The notes beneath the pieces were generated by a model. The model was not told the DNA's origin. It did no database searches and worked only from the letters and a program-made list of their open reading frames with translations. A stretch of 64,000 nucleotides of DNA from Anatilimnocola aggregata (GTDB lineage Bacteria > Planctomycetota > Planctomycetia > Pirellulales > Pirellulaceae), in NCBI RefSeq assembly GCF_007747655.1, contig NZ_CP036274.1, forward strand, positions 7,874,001 through 7,938,000, read 5' to 3'. The first letter of the stretch is position 1. Each line of letters opens with the position of its first letter. The position numbers and the translations under genes are program-made. This document shows positions 16,902 to 26,912 of the stretch, one piece after another.

Positions 16902-17780
16902 CTACCAAATTTCAATCGCCAGCTCCAAATCGGTTCCCGACTTATCGGCTACCACCTTCTTCACATGATTGATCAAGTCGAGCACTTCGGCCGCTTTTGC
17001 CTTCCGCCCGGCAATCACAAAGTTGGCATTGCGGTCACACAATTCGACATCGCCGCGCCGTTCGCCTTTTAGCTCCGCCTCTTCAATCAAGCTCGCCGCA
17101 CTCCGGCCGCCGGCATCTTTGAACACGCAAACCGTATTCTGCTCCGTCAACGGTTGACCCGCCTTCTTCAAAATCCATTGCTGCTGCATCTGCTTCGTCA
17201 GCCACGACGGATCGCCGGGCTCGAGTTCGAGTTCAGCTTCGAGAATCACCAGATCGTCGAGACTACTAGCGCGATAGCCGAACCGCAGATCCTGTCGCTT
17301 GCGAACCAGAATCTCTCCTGTTGAAGTCAGCACGGTAGCTGAGGCAACCGATTGCCCGATGTCGCCGCCATGCGTGCCGACATTTGTGTGCAGTGCGCCG
17401 CCGAGTGTGCCGGGAATACCAGCCAGCATTTCCAGACCGGCGAGTCCCTCGCGAACCGCGGTCGAAATAACGTGCCCCAGCTTGGCACCGCCGCCTGCCG
17501 TGATCTTGCGACCACTATGTTTGATATTCGCGAATGCGGCAGCCGTCAGGTGGACGACGAGCCCTTTCACCCCTTCATCGCGAACTAGCAGGTTCGAGCC
17601 GCCGCCCAGAATCCGGAGCGGCATGCCGGCCTGATGGGCGCGTTTGACCAGTTCGACCAATTCCTGCTGTGAAGTCGGCTCAGCGAAAAATTGCGCCGGG
17701 CCGCCAACGCGCAACCAAGTATAGGGAGCCAAAGGTTCTTGTTCGCGAACAATATGTTCCAGACCGGTCAACATGCTCAT
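16902..17780 (-). CDS. murB: UDP-N-acetylenolpyruvoylglucosamine reductase MurB
   Basis: Reduces UDP-GlcNAc-enolpyruvate to UDP-MurNAc with NADPH and FAD, the second committed step of peptidoglycan synthesis. FAD motifs are WLRVGGPAQFF, LGGGSNLLVRDEGV and AGIPGTLGGALHTNVG. The LRFGYRASSL segment marks a type II-like enzyme. At the position of the catalytic serine (usually GSxFKNP) this protein has VCVFKDAGG, a cysteine replacement that I believe occurs in some MurB lineages. About 292 residues. The ATG at 17780 has GGAG 12 bases upstream. It is the first gene of a two-gene murB-ftsQ-like unit. Confidence 0.93.
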   Translation of the reverse strand: MSMLTGLEHIVREQEPLAPYTWLRVGGPAQFFAEPTSQQELVELVKRAHQAGMPLRILGGGSNLLVRDEGVKGLVVHLTAAAFANIKHSGRKITAGGGAKLGHVISTAVREGLAGLEMLAGIPGTLGGALHTNVGTHGGDIGQSVASATVLTSTGEILVRKRQDLRFGYRASSLDDLVILEAELELEPGDPSWLTKQMQQQWILKKAGQPLTEQNTVCVFKDAGGRSAASLIEEAELKGERRGDVELCDRNANFVIAGRKAKAAEVLDLINHVKKVVADKSGTDLELAIEIW

Positions 17781-18078
17781 ACCCGGCAAAGACTCCGTGA
17801 AAGGTCGCCCCGCAGATCGTTCGATAGGCGGCTGACGAGTGCCGGCATTCTAACTGAAACGCCCGCAGCCGTCAGGACCGAACCGGGGCAGCTATCACTG
17901 GCCTACTAGCGGCCTGCGGCGAACGGTGTTCTGTTTGCTAGCTTGCAACTCAGGCTTGCTTGAGAGCACCAGCGGAGCGAATTATAGTCACTGCATCCGG
18001 CCTTTCTGTCACGCTAGTTCGCTTTGTCACGTCCCCTCCGCATTGCCTCCGCCCGAAAACCTTCCAGGTAAGTAACTC
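17781..18078. other. Divergent intergenic region between murB and the phosphatase-like gene
   Basis: About 300 bases that must hold the promoters of both divergent units. I see no consensus promoter pair, repeat or small gene that I would defend. Confidence 0.4.
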
Positions 18079-19809
18079 ATGCTGGCTTTCACCCGTTTGT
18101 TTCCGGCCGCCGCCGTTTTGTTTGGTCTGATTGCCGCCGCTGACTTGCGGGTGAGCAATGCCCAGCCGGCAGCACCGACCGGCCCGAAACTGCTGGTGGT
18201 GGTCAGCGTCGATCAGTTTTGTCAGGACTACCTGATTCGCTTTCAAGATAATTTTCCGCTGCTGGCCAGCGATAGCCTGTTCCGCAACGTGTTGCAGGGA
18301 GGTGCTTACTTTCCGAATTGCCACCATGCTCATGCCTTCACCATCACTGCGCCCGGCCATGCAGTGCAGCTCACAGGGACTTACCCGGGTACAAATGGTG
18401 TGATTGAGAACGACTGGTTTGATCGCGAAACCGGCAAGACGCGATACTGCGTTTCTGATCCGACGGTAGAAGTCGTCGGCCTTCCCGCTGGCAAGCCAAT
18501 GTCCCCCCGGGTGCTGCTCGTCGATACGGTGGGCGATCGATTGAAAATCGCGACCGGTGGCAAGGGAAAAGTTTTTGGCGTGGCGATCAAAGACCGCGCG
18601 TCGATTTTGATGACCGGCCATAAGGCCGACTGCGCATTCTGGCTGGAGAAGAATCAGTGGGTCACCTCGACTTACTATCGCAGCGATCTGCCCGGTTACA
18701 TGCGAAATTTGAACAACAGCAAAGCGGTCGAACAATTTCGGGGAAAGGTTTGGGATCTGCTGCTAACGCGCGATCGGTATCACAACAACGGCCACGATGA
18801 CAACCCCTTCGAGAATCCTCCCACAGGCTGGACAGCTGCCTTTCCACACAAGATGGCCAAAGTGGGCGAACTAACGCCTGACAAGTATGGCGATCATGTC
18901 TTGTTCTCTCACTTTGGCAACGAATACACGCTGCTTGCCGCGCGGCAAATCATCGAGCATGAAAAACTGGGGGCTGATGAAATCCCCGATCTGCTGGCCA
19001 TCAATTTTTCGTCGAATGATTACGTCGGTCACGCCTTCGGACCCCTCAGCTTGGAAGTGGAAGACATCACTTATCGCACGGATCGCCAGCTCGCCGAGTT
19101 CGTTAAATATCTGGACGATCAGGTTGGCAAAGGTCGCTGGACGTTGGCTCTAACGGCCGATCACGGCGTGGCACCTATTCCCGAGATGGTTGCCGAGAGA
19201 CTGCAAGATGGGGAGCAAGCCTTGCCAGCCAAGCGCAATCCAATTGGCGATTTGAATGTCGTTCGCGAGAAACTGGAAGCTCTGTTGCGCGATGAATTAA
19301 AGATTGCCGCCACTTCGCCCAAAGTCATCCTCGACCTCGATGCAAACCAGGTGTATCTCAACTACGACCATCCAGCACTGACCTTGTCGCAGCTCGTCAA
19401 GGCGCGGCAACTCGTGCGAGATTGGCTCCTCAAGCTGCCGTATGTGGCCGCTGTGGCCACGCGCGAAGAGTTGCTCGGTGGTGGCAGTGCTCGTCTCCTG
19501 CAGCAGATGCGGTTGAGTTTCAATCCCGCCCGCAGCGGTGATGTGCTCTTCTGCTACACGCCTTATTCGATTCCCGGCTACTCGACGACTGCGAAGCCCA
19601 AAGGAACCACCCACGGGAGCCCCTGGCATTACGACACGCACGTGCCGCTGCTGTTGTTGGGGCAGGGAATCATCCCGGGACGCTACGATCGCCGGATCAG
19701 CCCGGCCTATCTAGCGCCTACAGCGTCGCGCTTGCTGGGAGTCGACTCACCCAGCGGCTGCGAAGTAGATCCGCTGCACGAAGTTCTGCAGCCGGTGAAG
19801 AAGTTTTAA
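18079..19809 (+). CDS. Exported alkaline phosphatase / phosphodiesterase superfamily protein (PafA-like)
   Basis: A 576-residue protein with a signal peptide (cleavage near SNAQ, about residue 29). Metal-site and nucleophile patterns of the alkaline phosphatase superfamily are visible: VSVDQFCQDYL (first Asp), the HAFTITAPGHAVQLTG nucleophile Thr region (about 91), NFSSNDYVGHAFGP (Asp and His, about 311-324) and LTADHGVAP (Asp-His, about 358). A late THGSPWHYDTHVPLLL supplies a further metal-binding His. The pattern fits PafA-type phosphate-irrepressible phosphatases or nucleotide phosphodiesterases. It acts outside the cytoplasmic membrane. Confidence 0.88.
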   Translation: MLAFTRLFPAAAVLFGLIAAADLRVSNAQPAAPTGPKLLVVVSVDQFCQDYLIRFQDNFPLLASDSLFRNVLQGGAYFPNCHHAHAFTITAPGHAVQLTGTYPGTNGVIENDWFDRETGKTRYCVSDPTVEVVGLPAGKPMSPRVLLVDTVGDRLKIATGGKGKVFGVAIKDRASILMTGHKADCAFWLEKNQWVTSTYYRSDLPGYMRNLNNSKAVEQFRGKVWDLLLTRDRYHNNGHDDNPFENPPTGWTAAFPHKMAKVGELTPDKYGDHVLFSHFGNEYTLLAARQIIEHEKLGADEIPDLLAINFSSNDYVGHAFGPLSLEVEDITYRTDRQLAEFVKYLDDQVGKGRWTLALTADHGVAPIPEMVAERLQDGEQALPAKRNPIGDLNVVREKLEALLRDELKIAATSPKVILDLDANQVYLNYDHPALTLSQLVKARQLVRDWLLKLPYVAAVATREELLGGGSARLLQQMRLSFNPARSGDVLFCYTPYSIPGYSTTAKPKGTTHGSPWHYDTHVPLLLLGQGIIPGRYDRRISPAYLAPTASRLLGVDSPSGCEVDPLHEVLQPVKKF

Positions 19810-19994
19810 GCTTTGAAGCATGTGATACCCACTGATTAGAACTACGATCGATATGGAGCGTGGCTTCGTCCGCGCTGGCTGAATCACTTTGCAATGGTCA
19901 GCTTCGTTGCGATTCGCTGACTTGTAAGCTAATGGATAGACTGGCTACTTAAAGGCGTGGTTCCTCTTTTTCTGATCCATTGCAAGTTACGATT

Positions 19995-21929
19995 ATGTCC
20001 AAGCGCTCGCGAAACTCTCCTCGAAGCGAAGCGACGCCAATCCACGACTCACCGGCGAACAGTTTCCGCAAGTGGCGAACTGTAGCCTCGATCGCAAGCA
20101 TTGTACTGGTCGTATTACTAGCCTACTCCAATACATTCTGGGTTCCCTTCACGTTCGACGACGATCAAGCGATTGTCAGTAACATAACCATTCGTGATCT
20201 CACGAATTGGAAAATGGTTCTCTGGGCTCCTCCGCGAGGTGGCACAACAACTGACGGTCGCCCGCTGTTAAATTTAAGCTTGGCTCTAAACTATGCCTTG
20301 CATGGATTCGATCTGCCGGGATACCACGCGACCAACTTGGCCCTGCATCTTGCGAATGCAATGCTGATCTGGGGCATCTTGCTGGAAGCCTTTCAATCTC
20401 GGTTTCTGCCCTTGCGAATACGCACTCTGGGCCCGCAAATCTCCTATTCGACGGCGATACTCTGGGCCGTTCATCCGCTCCTGACAATTGCAGTGACGTA
20501 TGTCATCCAGCGAGCGGAGGTCATGATGGCCACGTTCTATTTGGCTGCCATCTATTGCTTCTTGCGAGGCGCGCACGCGGCTAAACCACGCCCTTGGTAT
20601 GTCGCCACTGCTTCCCTGTGTGTCATCGGCCAGGGAACGAAGGAGGTCATGGTGACCGCGCCCTTCGCGCTCGTACTGATTGATGTGGCACTTGTAGCCG
20701 GATCGTGGTCCGCCATGTTTCGCGAACGTCGGTTTTGGCATGTCGCGAACTTTGTGGCGATCCCGGTTGCTTTCACCTTGATTGTCAGACAAGGGGGGCG
20801 CGGCGGCACCGTTGGCACAGAACACCCGAGCGACCGGCTGGCATACCTGGTTCTGCAGTCCGAATCCATCGTCAACTATCTGAAACTATGCTATTGGCCA
20901 TCGCCTCTGATTTTTGATTATGGCACAGTCATTCCCCCGCTCAGCGCCAGCCAATTGCCGGCATTCATTGCGGTTGCTTCTCTGGCCATGCTGGCCGTTA
21001 TTTATTTTTGGCGACAACCAATCGTGGGGCTGCTTGGCGTTCTTTTTTTTCTCATCCTAGGGCCAACCTCCAGCTTGGTGCCAGTAACGACGCAAGTGAC
21101 CGCCGAGCACCGCATGTATCTTCCACTAGCGCTAGTTCTGACGGGAAGTGTGGTGGCGCTGGCGTGGGCATTGATTCGCTTCGCCCCTCTCGTCGAAGAC
21201 GCGCGACAGCAGAATGCGGTCGTTCTGAACCGGCTGAGATGGATTACGGCGGGACTGACCGTCGTGCTGGTAACACTTACCTTCTTTCGCAACACCCATT
21301 ATCGCAGCGATTTTGCTCTATGGCAGGACACTGCTTTGAAGGTTCCTACAAACTTGCGAGCCTGCCGAATGTTTGGAATGGTCCTCATGGAACTTGGGGC
21401 AAAGGAGGCCGCCATTCATATCTTTGACGTCGCGATCGATAGCCCGTTGGCAACTGATGCCTATTGTGCCCGGTCTGAAATGTTGCTCACAGCCGGAGAT
21501 TTCGATCTAGCGGCCAAGGACGCTCGGTCAGCCCTGAAGATCGATCCGAATTGCCATTTGGCGTTGAATCTGCTCGGTGGATTGGCGTTCAAACAGAACG
21601 ACAATGAAGCCGCGCTAGAATTTTTTGATCGAGCGCTTAGCTATGAACCTAAGAATGCGACATACCTGCGCAATCGAGGTGGTGCCTTGATACATCTTGA
21701 CCGTTTGCTGGAAGCTCGTGAAAACTACGAAACTGCCTTGGCAATAGCGCCCGTAGACCCTGAAAGCCACTTTGCCCTAGCGATGCTCGACTTGCGCGAG
21801 GGTCGTTTGGCAATGGCCCGCCAGGGACTGCAGCAAACACTGTATTACAACGCCAATCACCCAGGTGCCTTGCAGTCGCTGCCGGATGTCGAGAAGCAAA
21901 TAATCCTGAGTAAAAACCGTGGTCCCTAG
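19995..21929 (+). CDS. Multi-pass membrane protein with C-terminal TPRs (GT-C glycosyltransferase / TMTC-like)
   Basis: A 644-residue protein. The first helix (about 35-52) is followed by [12 protein letters not shown], an acidic first loop as in GT-C glycosyltransferases of the PMT/TMTC type, then [12 protein letters not shown] and [11 protein letters not shown]. About ten membrane helices reach residue 430. The last third is tetratricopeptide repeats with consensus spacing (for example [21 protein letters not shown] and [19 protein letters not shown]). The combination suggests an O-glycosyltransferase acting on exported proteins, but the substrate is unknown. I use the ATG at 19995. Its stop codon shares the palindrome CTAG with that of the convergent next gene. 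Confidence 0.8.
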   Translation: MSKRSRNSPRSEATPIHDSPANSFRKWRTVASIASIVLVVLLAYSNTFWVPFTFDDDQAIVSNITIRDLTNWKMVLWAPPRGGTTTDGRPLLNLSLALNYALHGFDLPGYHATNLALHLANAMLIWGILLEAFQSRFLPLRIRTLGPQISYSTAILWAVHPLLTIAVTYVIQRAEVMMATFYLAAIYCFLRGAHAAKPRPWYVATASLCVIGQGTKEVMVTAPFALVLIDVALVAGSWSAMFRERRFWHVANFVAIPVAFTLIVRQGGRGGTVGTEHPSDRLAYLVLQSESIVNYLKLCYWPSPLIFDYGTVIPPLSASQLPAFIAVASLAMLAVIYFWRQPIVGLLGVLFFLILGPTSSLVPVTTQVTAEHRMYLPLALVLTGSVVALAWALIRFAPLVEDARQQNAVVLNRLRWITAGLTVVLVTLTFFRNTHYRSDFALWQDTALKVPTNLRACRMFGMVLMELGAKEAAIHIFDVAIDSPLATDAYCARSEMLLTAGDFDLAAKDARSALKIDPNCHLALNLLGGLAFKQNDNEAALEFFDRALSYEPKNATYLRNRGGALIHLDRLLEARENYETALAIAPVDPESHFALAMLDLREGRLAMARQGLQQTLYYNANHPGALQSLPDVEKQIILSKNRGP

Positions 21930-23287
21930 ACCACTTCCTTCAGCGGTTCGACCCCTTGGTCGACAAGATATTGCGGGCGTCCGCGCAAGTCGAATTCCCG
22001 GACGAAACTGAGGTTCAGACCGAGGTTGTGATAGAGGGTAGCCCACACTTCCTGGAATGAAACAGGCCGCTGAACGGCATGTTCGCCCAAGCGATTCGTG
22101 GCACCGATGACCTGGCCAGTTCGCATGCCACCGCCGGCAAGCAAGGCACAACTCACTTGCGGCCAGTGATCGCGACCGCCACCGGGGTTGATCTTCGGCG
22201 TCCGACCGAATTCGCCCCAGACCACAACCGAGACGTCTTTATCGAGGCCCCGTTCGTGCAGGTCGGTAATCAGCGCGGCAACCGCGCGATCGAGCAGTGG
22301 ACCGTCTTGGCGAATGGCATCAAAGTTCTTGCCGTGATGGTCCCAGCGGCTGAAATTGAGCGACACCATCCGCGCGCCAGCTTCGACCAAGCGACGAGCG
22401 ATGAGAAAATTCTCGGTCAGCTTGGGTGCGCCATCGTTGCGGAAGTTCTTATCTCCTCTTCCATAGCGCTCGACAATCTCCGGCGACTCCTTGGAAATAT
22501 CCAAGGCATCGGCCAGGGCTGAAGAGGTGAGAATACCGACTGCCTGCGAGGTGAACGTATCGAGCCCCGCCATTTTGCCGCTGTTGTCAAGATCGCGGCG
22601 CATGTGATCGAGCGAAGCGAGCAGGTTGTTGCGATCCTGCAGTCGATCAAGGGTGATCCCCTTAAGAACCATGTTGTCGGTCTTGCTGGTTTCTTCGCGC
22701 CCGCCGACGAGTTTGAAGGGCGAATGGGCAAGTCCTAGGAAACCGCCATCCCCGTCATAGCCCCACGGGCCGTGGTCGGTCTTGTAGCACATGCTCAAGT
22801 GGGGTGGGATCGCTTGATTCACGGGCCCCTTGAGCTTGCTGATCCACGCACCGGCGGCGGGCCAACCACCGGCAGCAGCCGGATTGAGCGGGCGACCTGT
22901 CATGCACTGATAAGCGTCGTGCCCGCCCGTCGCGCCAACCATCGAGCGAATGAAAATGCACTTATCCGCAATTGCGGCAATCTTGGGGAAGATCTCGCCG
23001 ATTTCAATGCCGGACACGTTGGTGCCGATCGGTTGGAACTCCCCTCGAATCTCGCTGGGAGCATCGGGTTTGATGTCCCACATGTCTTGATGCGGCGGGC
23101 CGCCGGGCAAAAAGATGTTGATGATCGCCTTATGGCTGCGACCGATGCTGCCTTGCGCTTCGACCGAGAGGAGTTGCGGCAGCGTCAGGCCGCCGAGCAT
23201 CATGCCACCGATAGTCAGAAAGTCTCGCCGGCTGCGGCGATCGCAAAAGTTACCTGGGCGCGTGGGCGCGCCGAAAATCGTAAGCAT
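21926..23287 (-). CDS. DUF1501 family exported protein
   Basis: A 453-residue planctomycete DUF1501 protein, distantly related to sulfatases and phosphatases. A Tat-type signal is visible ([18 protein letters not shown]). Family motifs are [20 protein letters not shown] near the start and [21 protein letters not shown] near the end, which hold probable metal ligands. The start at 23287 has GGAGG nine bases upstream; a start seven codons earlier lacks such a site. Unlike the second DUF1501 gene of the window, no PSCyt1/DUF1553 gene is adjacent. Biochemical function is unestablished. Confidence 0.9.
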   Translation of the reverse strand: MLTIFGAPTRPGNFCDRRSRRDFLTIGGMMLGGLTLPQLLSVEAQGSIGRSHKAIINIFLPGGPPHQDMWDIKPDAPSEIRGEFQPIGTNVSGIEIGEIFPKIAAIADKCIFIRSMVGATGGHDAYQCMTGRPLNPAAAGGWPAAGAWISKLKGPVNQAIPPHLSMCYKTDHGPWGYDGDGGFLGLAHSPFKLVGGREETSKTDNMVLKGITLDRLQDRNNLLASLDHMRRDLDNSGKMAGLDTFTSQAVGILTSSALADALDISKESPEIVERYGRGDKNFRNDGAPKLTENFLIARRLVEAGARMVSLNFSRWDHHGKNFDAIRQDGPLLDRAVAALITDLHERGLDKDVSVVVWGEFGRTPKINPGGGRDHWPQVSCALLAGGGMRTGQVIGATNRLGEHAVQRPVSFQEVWATLYHNLGLNLSFVREFDLRGRPQYLVDQGVEPLKEVV

Positions 23288-23603
23288 GGCGAGGTTCCTC
23301 CGGGGCATGCATTAGGGCGGGTGGACGGCAGGGGTCGATCGCGGTCCGTGTCATTACGTACGCAATCAGCGGCCAGCTGGTGAAGCGAGCCGCGCGAAAG
23401 AATCCACATCAGAATCGTATCCGCATGGGAGTGAGGGAGCAAGACAAAACCCAGGGTAGCTTTCGACGAACCCGTGTTCCAATCTGCTTTCTCACTTGAA
23501 CATTCGTCGTTTCACTTGACATGCCCATGCAGGGCGAGCAGAAATAGAGGATACTCCTGCTACGTACTCCGCCCTCGCTTCCAGCCTATTGAAGGTTCCC
23601 GCC
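23288..23603. other. Divergent intergenic region, no gene seen
   Basis: About 315 bases between the divergent DUF1501 and PQQ-propeller genes. It should contain both promoters, but no convincing consensus elements or repeats were found. Confidence 0.4.
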
Positions 23604-24914
23604 ATGTTGCATCGTTCGGTTAGCATTCGTCACTGCTGGCTTGCCTGCAGCCTCTTGCTAGTGAGTTCGCTAACCCCGGCCCGCGCCGAGAATTGGCCGC
23701 AGTGGCGGGGTGCCAAGTTGGACGGCATGAGCAGTGAGAAAAACCTGCCGGTTACATTCAGCAATGTGAAGGATGCCGAGCAAGGCATTTCCTGGAAACT
23801 TGACCTGCCTGGCGCTGCTGGCAGCACTCCCGTCGTGTGGGACGATCACATTTATGTGACCAGCGTCGATGGCGAAAAGCTGGTGCTCATTTGCGCGAGC
23901 ACTGCTGGCAAGGAACTCTGGCGGCAAACTCTAGCGACGGGCAATAAGGACGTGCGCGGCGATGAAGGTAATAGTGCCTCGCCATCCCCCTGTACTGACG
24001 GCAAACATGTCTGGGCCTTTTTCGCCAACGGTGTGCTTGGCTGCTTTACCAAGGACGGCCAGGAAGTTTGGAAGATGGACGTACAAGATCGCTATGGAAA
24101 ACTGAAAATCGCCTTCGGAATGACCAGCACTCCGGTTCTGGATAACGGCAAGCTCTATTTGCAACTAATCCACGGTGAGGGAAATCCCAAGACTCGCGAA
24201 GCAGTGATTGTGGCCCTCGACGCCGCTACCGGCAAAGAACTTTGGAAGCATGACCGGGTCAGCGATGGCAAGGACGAATGCGAACACTCGTACGCTTCGC
24301 CCGTGATGTATCGGGATGACAAACAGGCCTATCTCATCGCGCATGGTGCCGACTATGTCACCGCCCACAGCTTGGACGATGGTCACGAACTGTGGCGCTG
24401 TGGCGATCTGAATCCCAAGGGGAATTACAACCCGACATTGCGGTTCGTCGCTTCGCCAGTCGCTGCCGAAGGGATCATTGTGGTTCCTTCTGCCAAGAAT
24501 GGTCCGGTGTACGCACTCAAGGCCGATGGCAAGGGAGACGTGACCGATAACGAAGCGGCTTACGTTTGGAAGCGAGCCAAAGAAACACCGGACGTTCCCT
24601 CGCCGCTGATCGTCGATGGACTCGTCTATTTGTGCCGCGAAAATGGCAATCTCATTTGCATGGATGCCAAAACCGGCGAAGAGTACTACAACGAACGAAC
24701 CACGGCTGATCGCCACCGCGCTTCGCCCGTGTATGCCGACGGCAAGATTTATCTCTGTGCTCGCAAGGGAACGGTCACGGTGGTGAAGGCTGGCAAGAAC
24801 TTCGAGATTCTGGCCAAGAATGACATGGTCGACTCAATCTCGTCGTCGCCTGCCATCTCGAATGGCAAGCTCTACCTGCGGACTTACAAGGCCTTGTATG
24901 CCATCGGCAAGTAG
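23604..24914 (+). CDS. Exported PQQ-like beta-propeller protein
   Basis: A 436-residue protein with a signal peptide (cleavage at ARAEN, about residue 25) and an eight-bladed-type repeat pattern. Blades recur as GKELWR, GQEVWKMD, GKELWKHD and HELWRCGD motifs, each with an upstream VYVTSVDG-like strand. NWPQWRGAKLDG at the mature N-terminus is typical of planctomycete PQQ-repeat proteins. Such proteins may bind a quinone cofactor or serve as scaffolds; the Trp-containing blades alone do not prove enzyme activity. I start at the ATG at 23604. Confidence 0.88.
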   Translation: MLHRSVSIRHCWLACSLLLVSSLTPARAENWPQWRGAKLDGMSSEKNLPVTFSNVKDAEQGISWKLDLPGAAGSTPVVWDDHIYVTSVDGEKLVLICASTAGKELWRQTLATGNKDVRGDEGNSASPSPCTDGKHVWAFFANGVLGCFTKDGQEVWKMDVQDRYGKLKIAFGMTSTPVLDNGKLYLQLIHGEGNPKTREAVIVALDAATGKELWKHDRVSDGKDECEHSYASPVMYRDDKQAYLIAHGADYVTAHSLDDGHELWRCGDLNPKGNYNPTLRFVASPVAAEGIIVVPSAKNGPVYALKADGKGDVTDNEAAYVWKRAKETPDVPSPLIVDGLVYLCRENGNLICMDAKTGEEYYNERTTADRHRASPVYADGKIYLCARKGTVTVVKAGKNFEILAKNDMVDSISSSPAISNGKLYLRTYKALYAIGK

Positions 24915-24917
24915 ACC

Positions 24918-24976
24918 GTGGCATAGGCTTCCAGCCTGTGAAAAAAAAGCAATGACAGGCAGGATGCCTGTCCCAC
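24918..24976. repeat. Imperfect inverted repeat (planctomycete-type intergenic palindrome)
   Basis: GTGGCATAGGCTTCCAGCCTGT (24918-24939) and ACAGGCAGGATGCCTGTCCCAC (24955-24976) are inverted copies with five mismatches in 22. They flank an A-rich loop, directly after the propeller gene. It may serve as a terminator or RNA-stabilising hairpin. Confidence 0.7.
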
Positions 24977-24995
24977 AAAAAGGGCAAGGTTGCTC

Positions 24996-25349
24996 ATGAT
25001 GCGGACGCAAATCGGTTTGATCGCGCTGGTGCTGCTCGTCAGCGCGATCGGTCTCTATGTGGCAGGCGCAGTCGCCGCCAATATGGCGGGTACTGTCGGC
25101 GGTTTGTTGCGCGTCGGCTTGGTAATGGGTGCCCTGTGGTTGGCATTGCCCCAGTTAAGTTCACTCTTCTCGCGCCTGCCCAAGTGGCTCCTGATTGCGA
25201 CGGCCATTGCTGCGGTCATCGTAGCCATTCGCCCCGCCATCATGCTCTATGCTCTGGGTGCACTCGTTCTTCTCTGGTTTTTTGGCCCGCGCCTCGCCAC
25301 CAAAGCAGATCCGACGATCGCTCCACGCCGCCCACGGCGTAAAGCCTGA
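24996..25349 (+). CDS. Small multi-pass membrane protein
   Basis: A 117-residue hydrophobic protein with three to four predicted helices (about 5-30, 35-55, 62-80, 82-98) and a short basic tail (RRPRRKA). AAGG stands six bases before the first of two adjacent ATG codons. I do not recognise the family. It lies between a palindromic repeat and a tiny Lys-rich frame. Confidence 0.6.
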   Translation: MMRTQIGLIALVLLVSAIGLYVAGAVAANMAGTVGGLLRVGLVMGALWLALPQLSSLFSRLPKWLLIATAIAAVIVAIRPAIMLYALGALVLLWFFGPRLATKADPTIAPRRPRRKA

Positions 25350-25452
25350 GCGGAGTGATCGAGCAGAACGAAGCAGATATTCGTTTGCACGATCTGCTAT
25401 AGTCAGGCTGAACGCTTCATCTCCTCCTAACTCTTTGCAGGGATTCACGCTC

Positions 25453-25536
25453 ATGGGTAAAGGCAACAACAGCCAGAAGAACGACAAGAAAACTAAGAAG
25501 AAGCCCAAGGACGATAAGAAGAAGCCTGCGAAGTAA
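25453..25536 (+). CDS. Putative 27-residue Lys-rich micropeptide
   Basis: A short frame begins with MGKGNNSQKND and continues with repeated KK(T/P)K units to the stop at 25536. About half of all residues are Lys. A GCAGGG ribosome-site-like sequence lies about ten bases upstream, and a TATAGT element sits near 25400. The start context and coherent composition suggest a real nucleic-acid-binding micropeptide, but conservation could not be checked. Confidence 0.4.
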   Translation: MGKGNNSQKNDKKTKKKPKDDKKKPAK

Positions 25537-25664
25537 CCTTGGCGACCTTCGCACACTGCGCCGCCTGTCGCTCATTGGCCGCGGCGCTATAATAGAAATG
25601 GTCCGGGATTCGCTGGGTCGAACTCAACTGGTTTGCCGCGAATCTCGCCCAGGAGTGTGCCCCA

Positions 25665-26885
25665 GTGTTTCGCGAGTTCTCGCCCATACAAGCTGCCGTC
25701 GATGCCATCGCCCGCGGCGAAGTCATTATCGTTGTCGATGCTGAGGACCGCGAAAACGAAGGGGATTACATCTGCGCAGCCGAAAAGGCTACGACTGAGA
25801 CCGTCAACTTCATCATTAACGGCCGCGGCGAGTTCTGCGCACCCCTGCTGCCCGATGCAGCTGCCCGCTTGGACCTGCAACCAATCGTTGACGCCAACAC
25901 GGCACCGTTGCAGACGGGCTTTCTCACCCCCATCGATCACCGCAGCGGCAAGACTGGCATTACGGCCGAAGAGCGAGCTCGCACCGTGCGCGAAATGGCC
26001 CGCGGCGATTCGGTCTCTGGCGATTTCGTTCGCCCTGGGCACGTTCACCCCCTCCTGGCCAAAGAAGGTGGCGTGTTGCGTCGCGCGGGGCACACCGAAG
26101 CAGCCGTCGACCTTTGTCGCATGGCGGGCCTCGCGCCGGTCGGCGTGCTCTGCGAAATCTTGGATGACACGGGCAATCGAGCCTCGCGCGAGTACCTCAA
26201 CGAACTGGCTCGCAAGCACGATCTGAAGATCATCTCGATCGAGCAACTCATTGCCCATCGCCGCGTAAGTGAGAAACTCGTCACGCGCCTGGCGCAAGCC
26301 ACCATTCCCACGGCTTTCTACGGTGAATTCACCATCATCGCGTACGAGGTTCGCTTCGAAACGCAGCAGCCCATCGTGCTAGTGAAAGGAAAGCTCGACG
26401 AAGTGGAAGCTCCGCTTGTCCGGCTCCACTCCTCGTGCTTTACCGGCGATCTACTCGACTCGCTCCGCTGCGATTGCGGCGATCAACTCCACATGGCCAT
26501 GCAGCAGATCAACGACGCGGGCGCGGGGGTGATTGTCTACCTGCCGCAAGAAGGTCGCGGCATCGGTCTGATCGAAAAGATCCGCGCGTACGACCTGCAA
26601 GAGAAAGGAATGGACACCGTCGAGGCCAATCATGCCCTGGGCTTTAAAGCGGACATGCGCGATTACGGCGTCGGCATCCAGATATTGAAGGATCTCGGCC
26701 TGCGAAAGATTCGCTTGCTCACGAACAACCCCAAAAAGACGGACGCCTTCGTCTACAGCGGCTTCGACCTGCAAGTTGTCGATCAGGTCGCTATCATTCC
26801 GCCGACCAATCCGCACAACGCCCGCTACCTCGCCACCAAGCGCGACAAGATGGGGCACAAACTGCCCGGTGATGTGGTCAAGTAA
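25665..26885 (+). CDS. ribBA: Bifunctional DHBP synthase / GTP cyclohydrolase II
   Basis: Makes both starting compounds of riboflavin. The first half (about 1-205) is 3,4-dihydroxy-2-butanone-4-phosphate synthase, with VVDAEDRENEGDY, RPGHVHPLLAKEGGVLRRAGHTEA and GVLCEILDD. The second half is GTP cyclohydrolase II, with VRLHSSCFTGDLLDSLRCDCG split around its zinc-binding Cys residues (about 256-272), PQEGRGIGL and LLTNNPKK. All key residues of both halves appear present. The start is GTG at 25665 with AGGAG nine bases upstream. I see no FMN riboswitch before it. Confidence 0.96.
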   Translation: MFREFSPIQAAVDAIARGEVIIVVDAEDRENEGDYICAAEKATTETVNFIINGRGEFCAPLLPDAAARLDLQPIVDANTAPLQTGFLTPIDHRSGKTGITAEERARTVREMARGDSVSGDFVRPGHVHPLLAKEGGVLRRAGHTEAAVDLCRMAGLAPVGVLCEILDDTGNRASREYLNELARKHDLKIISIEQLIAHRRVSEKLVTRLAQATIPTAFYGEFTIIAYEVRFETQQPIVLVKGKLDEVEAPLVRLHSSCFTGDLLDSLRCDCGDQLHMAMQQINDAGAGVIVYLPQEGRGIGLIEKIRAYDLQEKGMDTVEANHALGFKADMRDYGVGIQILKDLGLRKIRLLTNNPKKTDAFVYSGFDLQVVDQVAIIPPTNPHNARYLATKRDKMGHKLPGDVVK

Positions 26886-26912
26886 CTCGAAGCGAGACTT
26901 CGCCTGCAGCGA

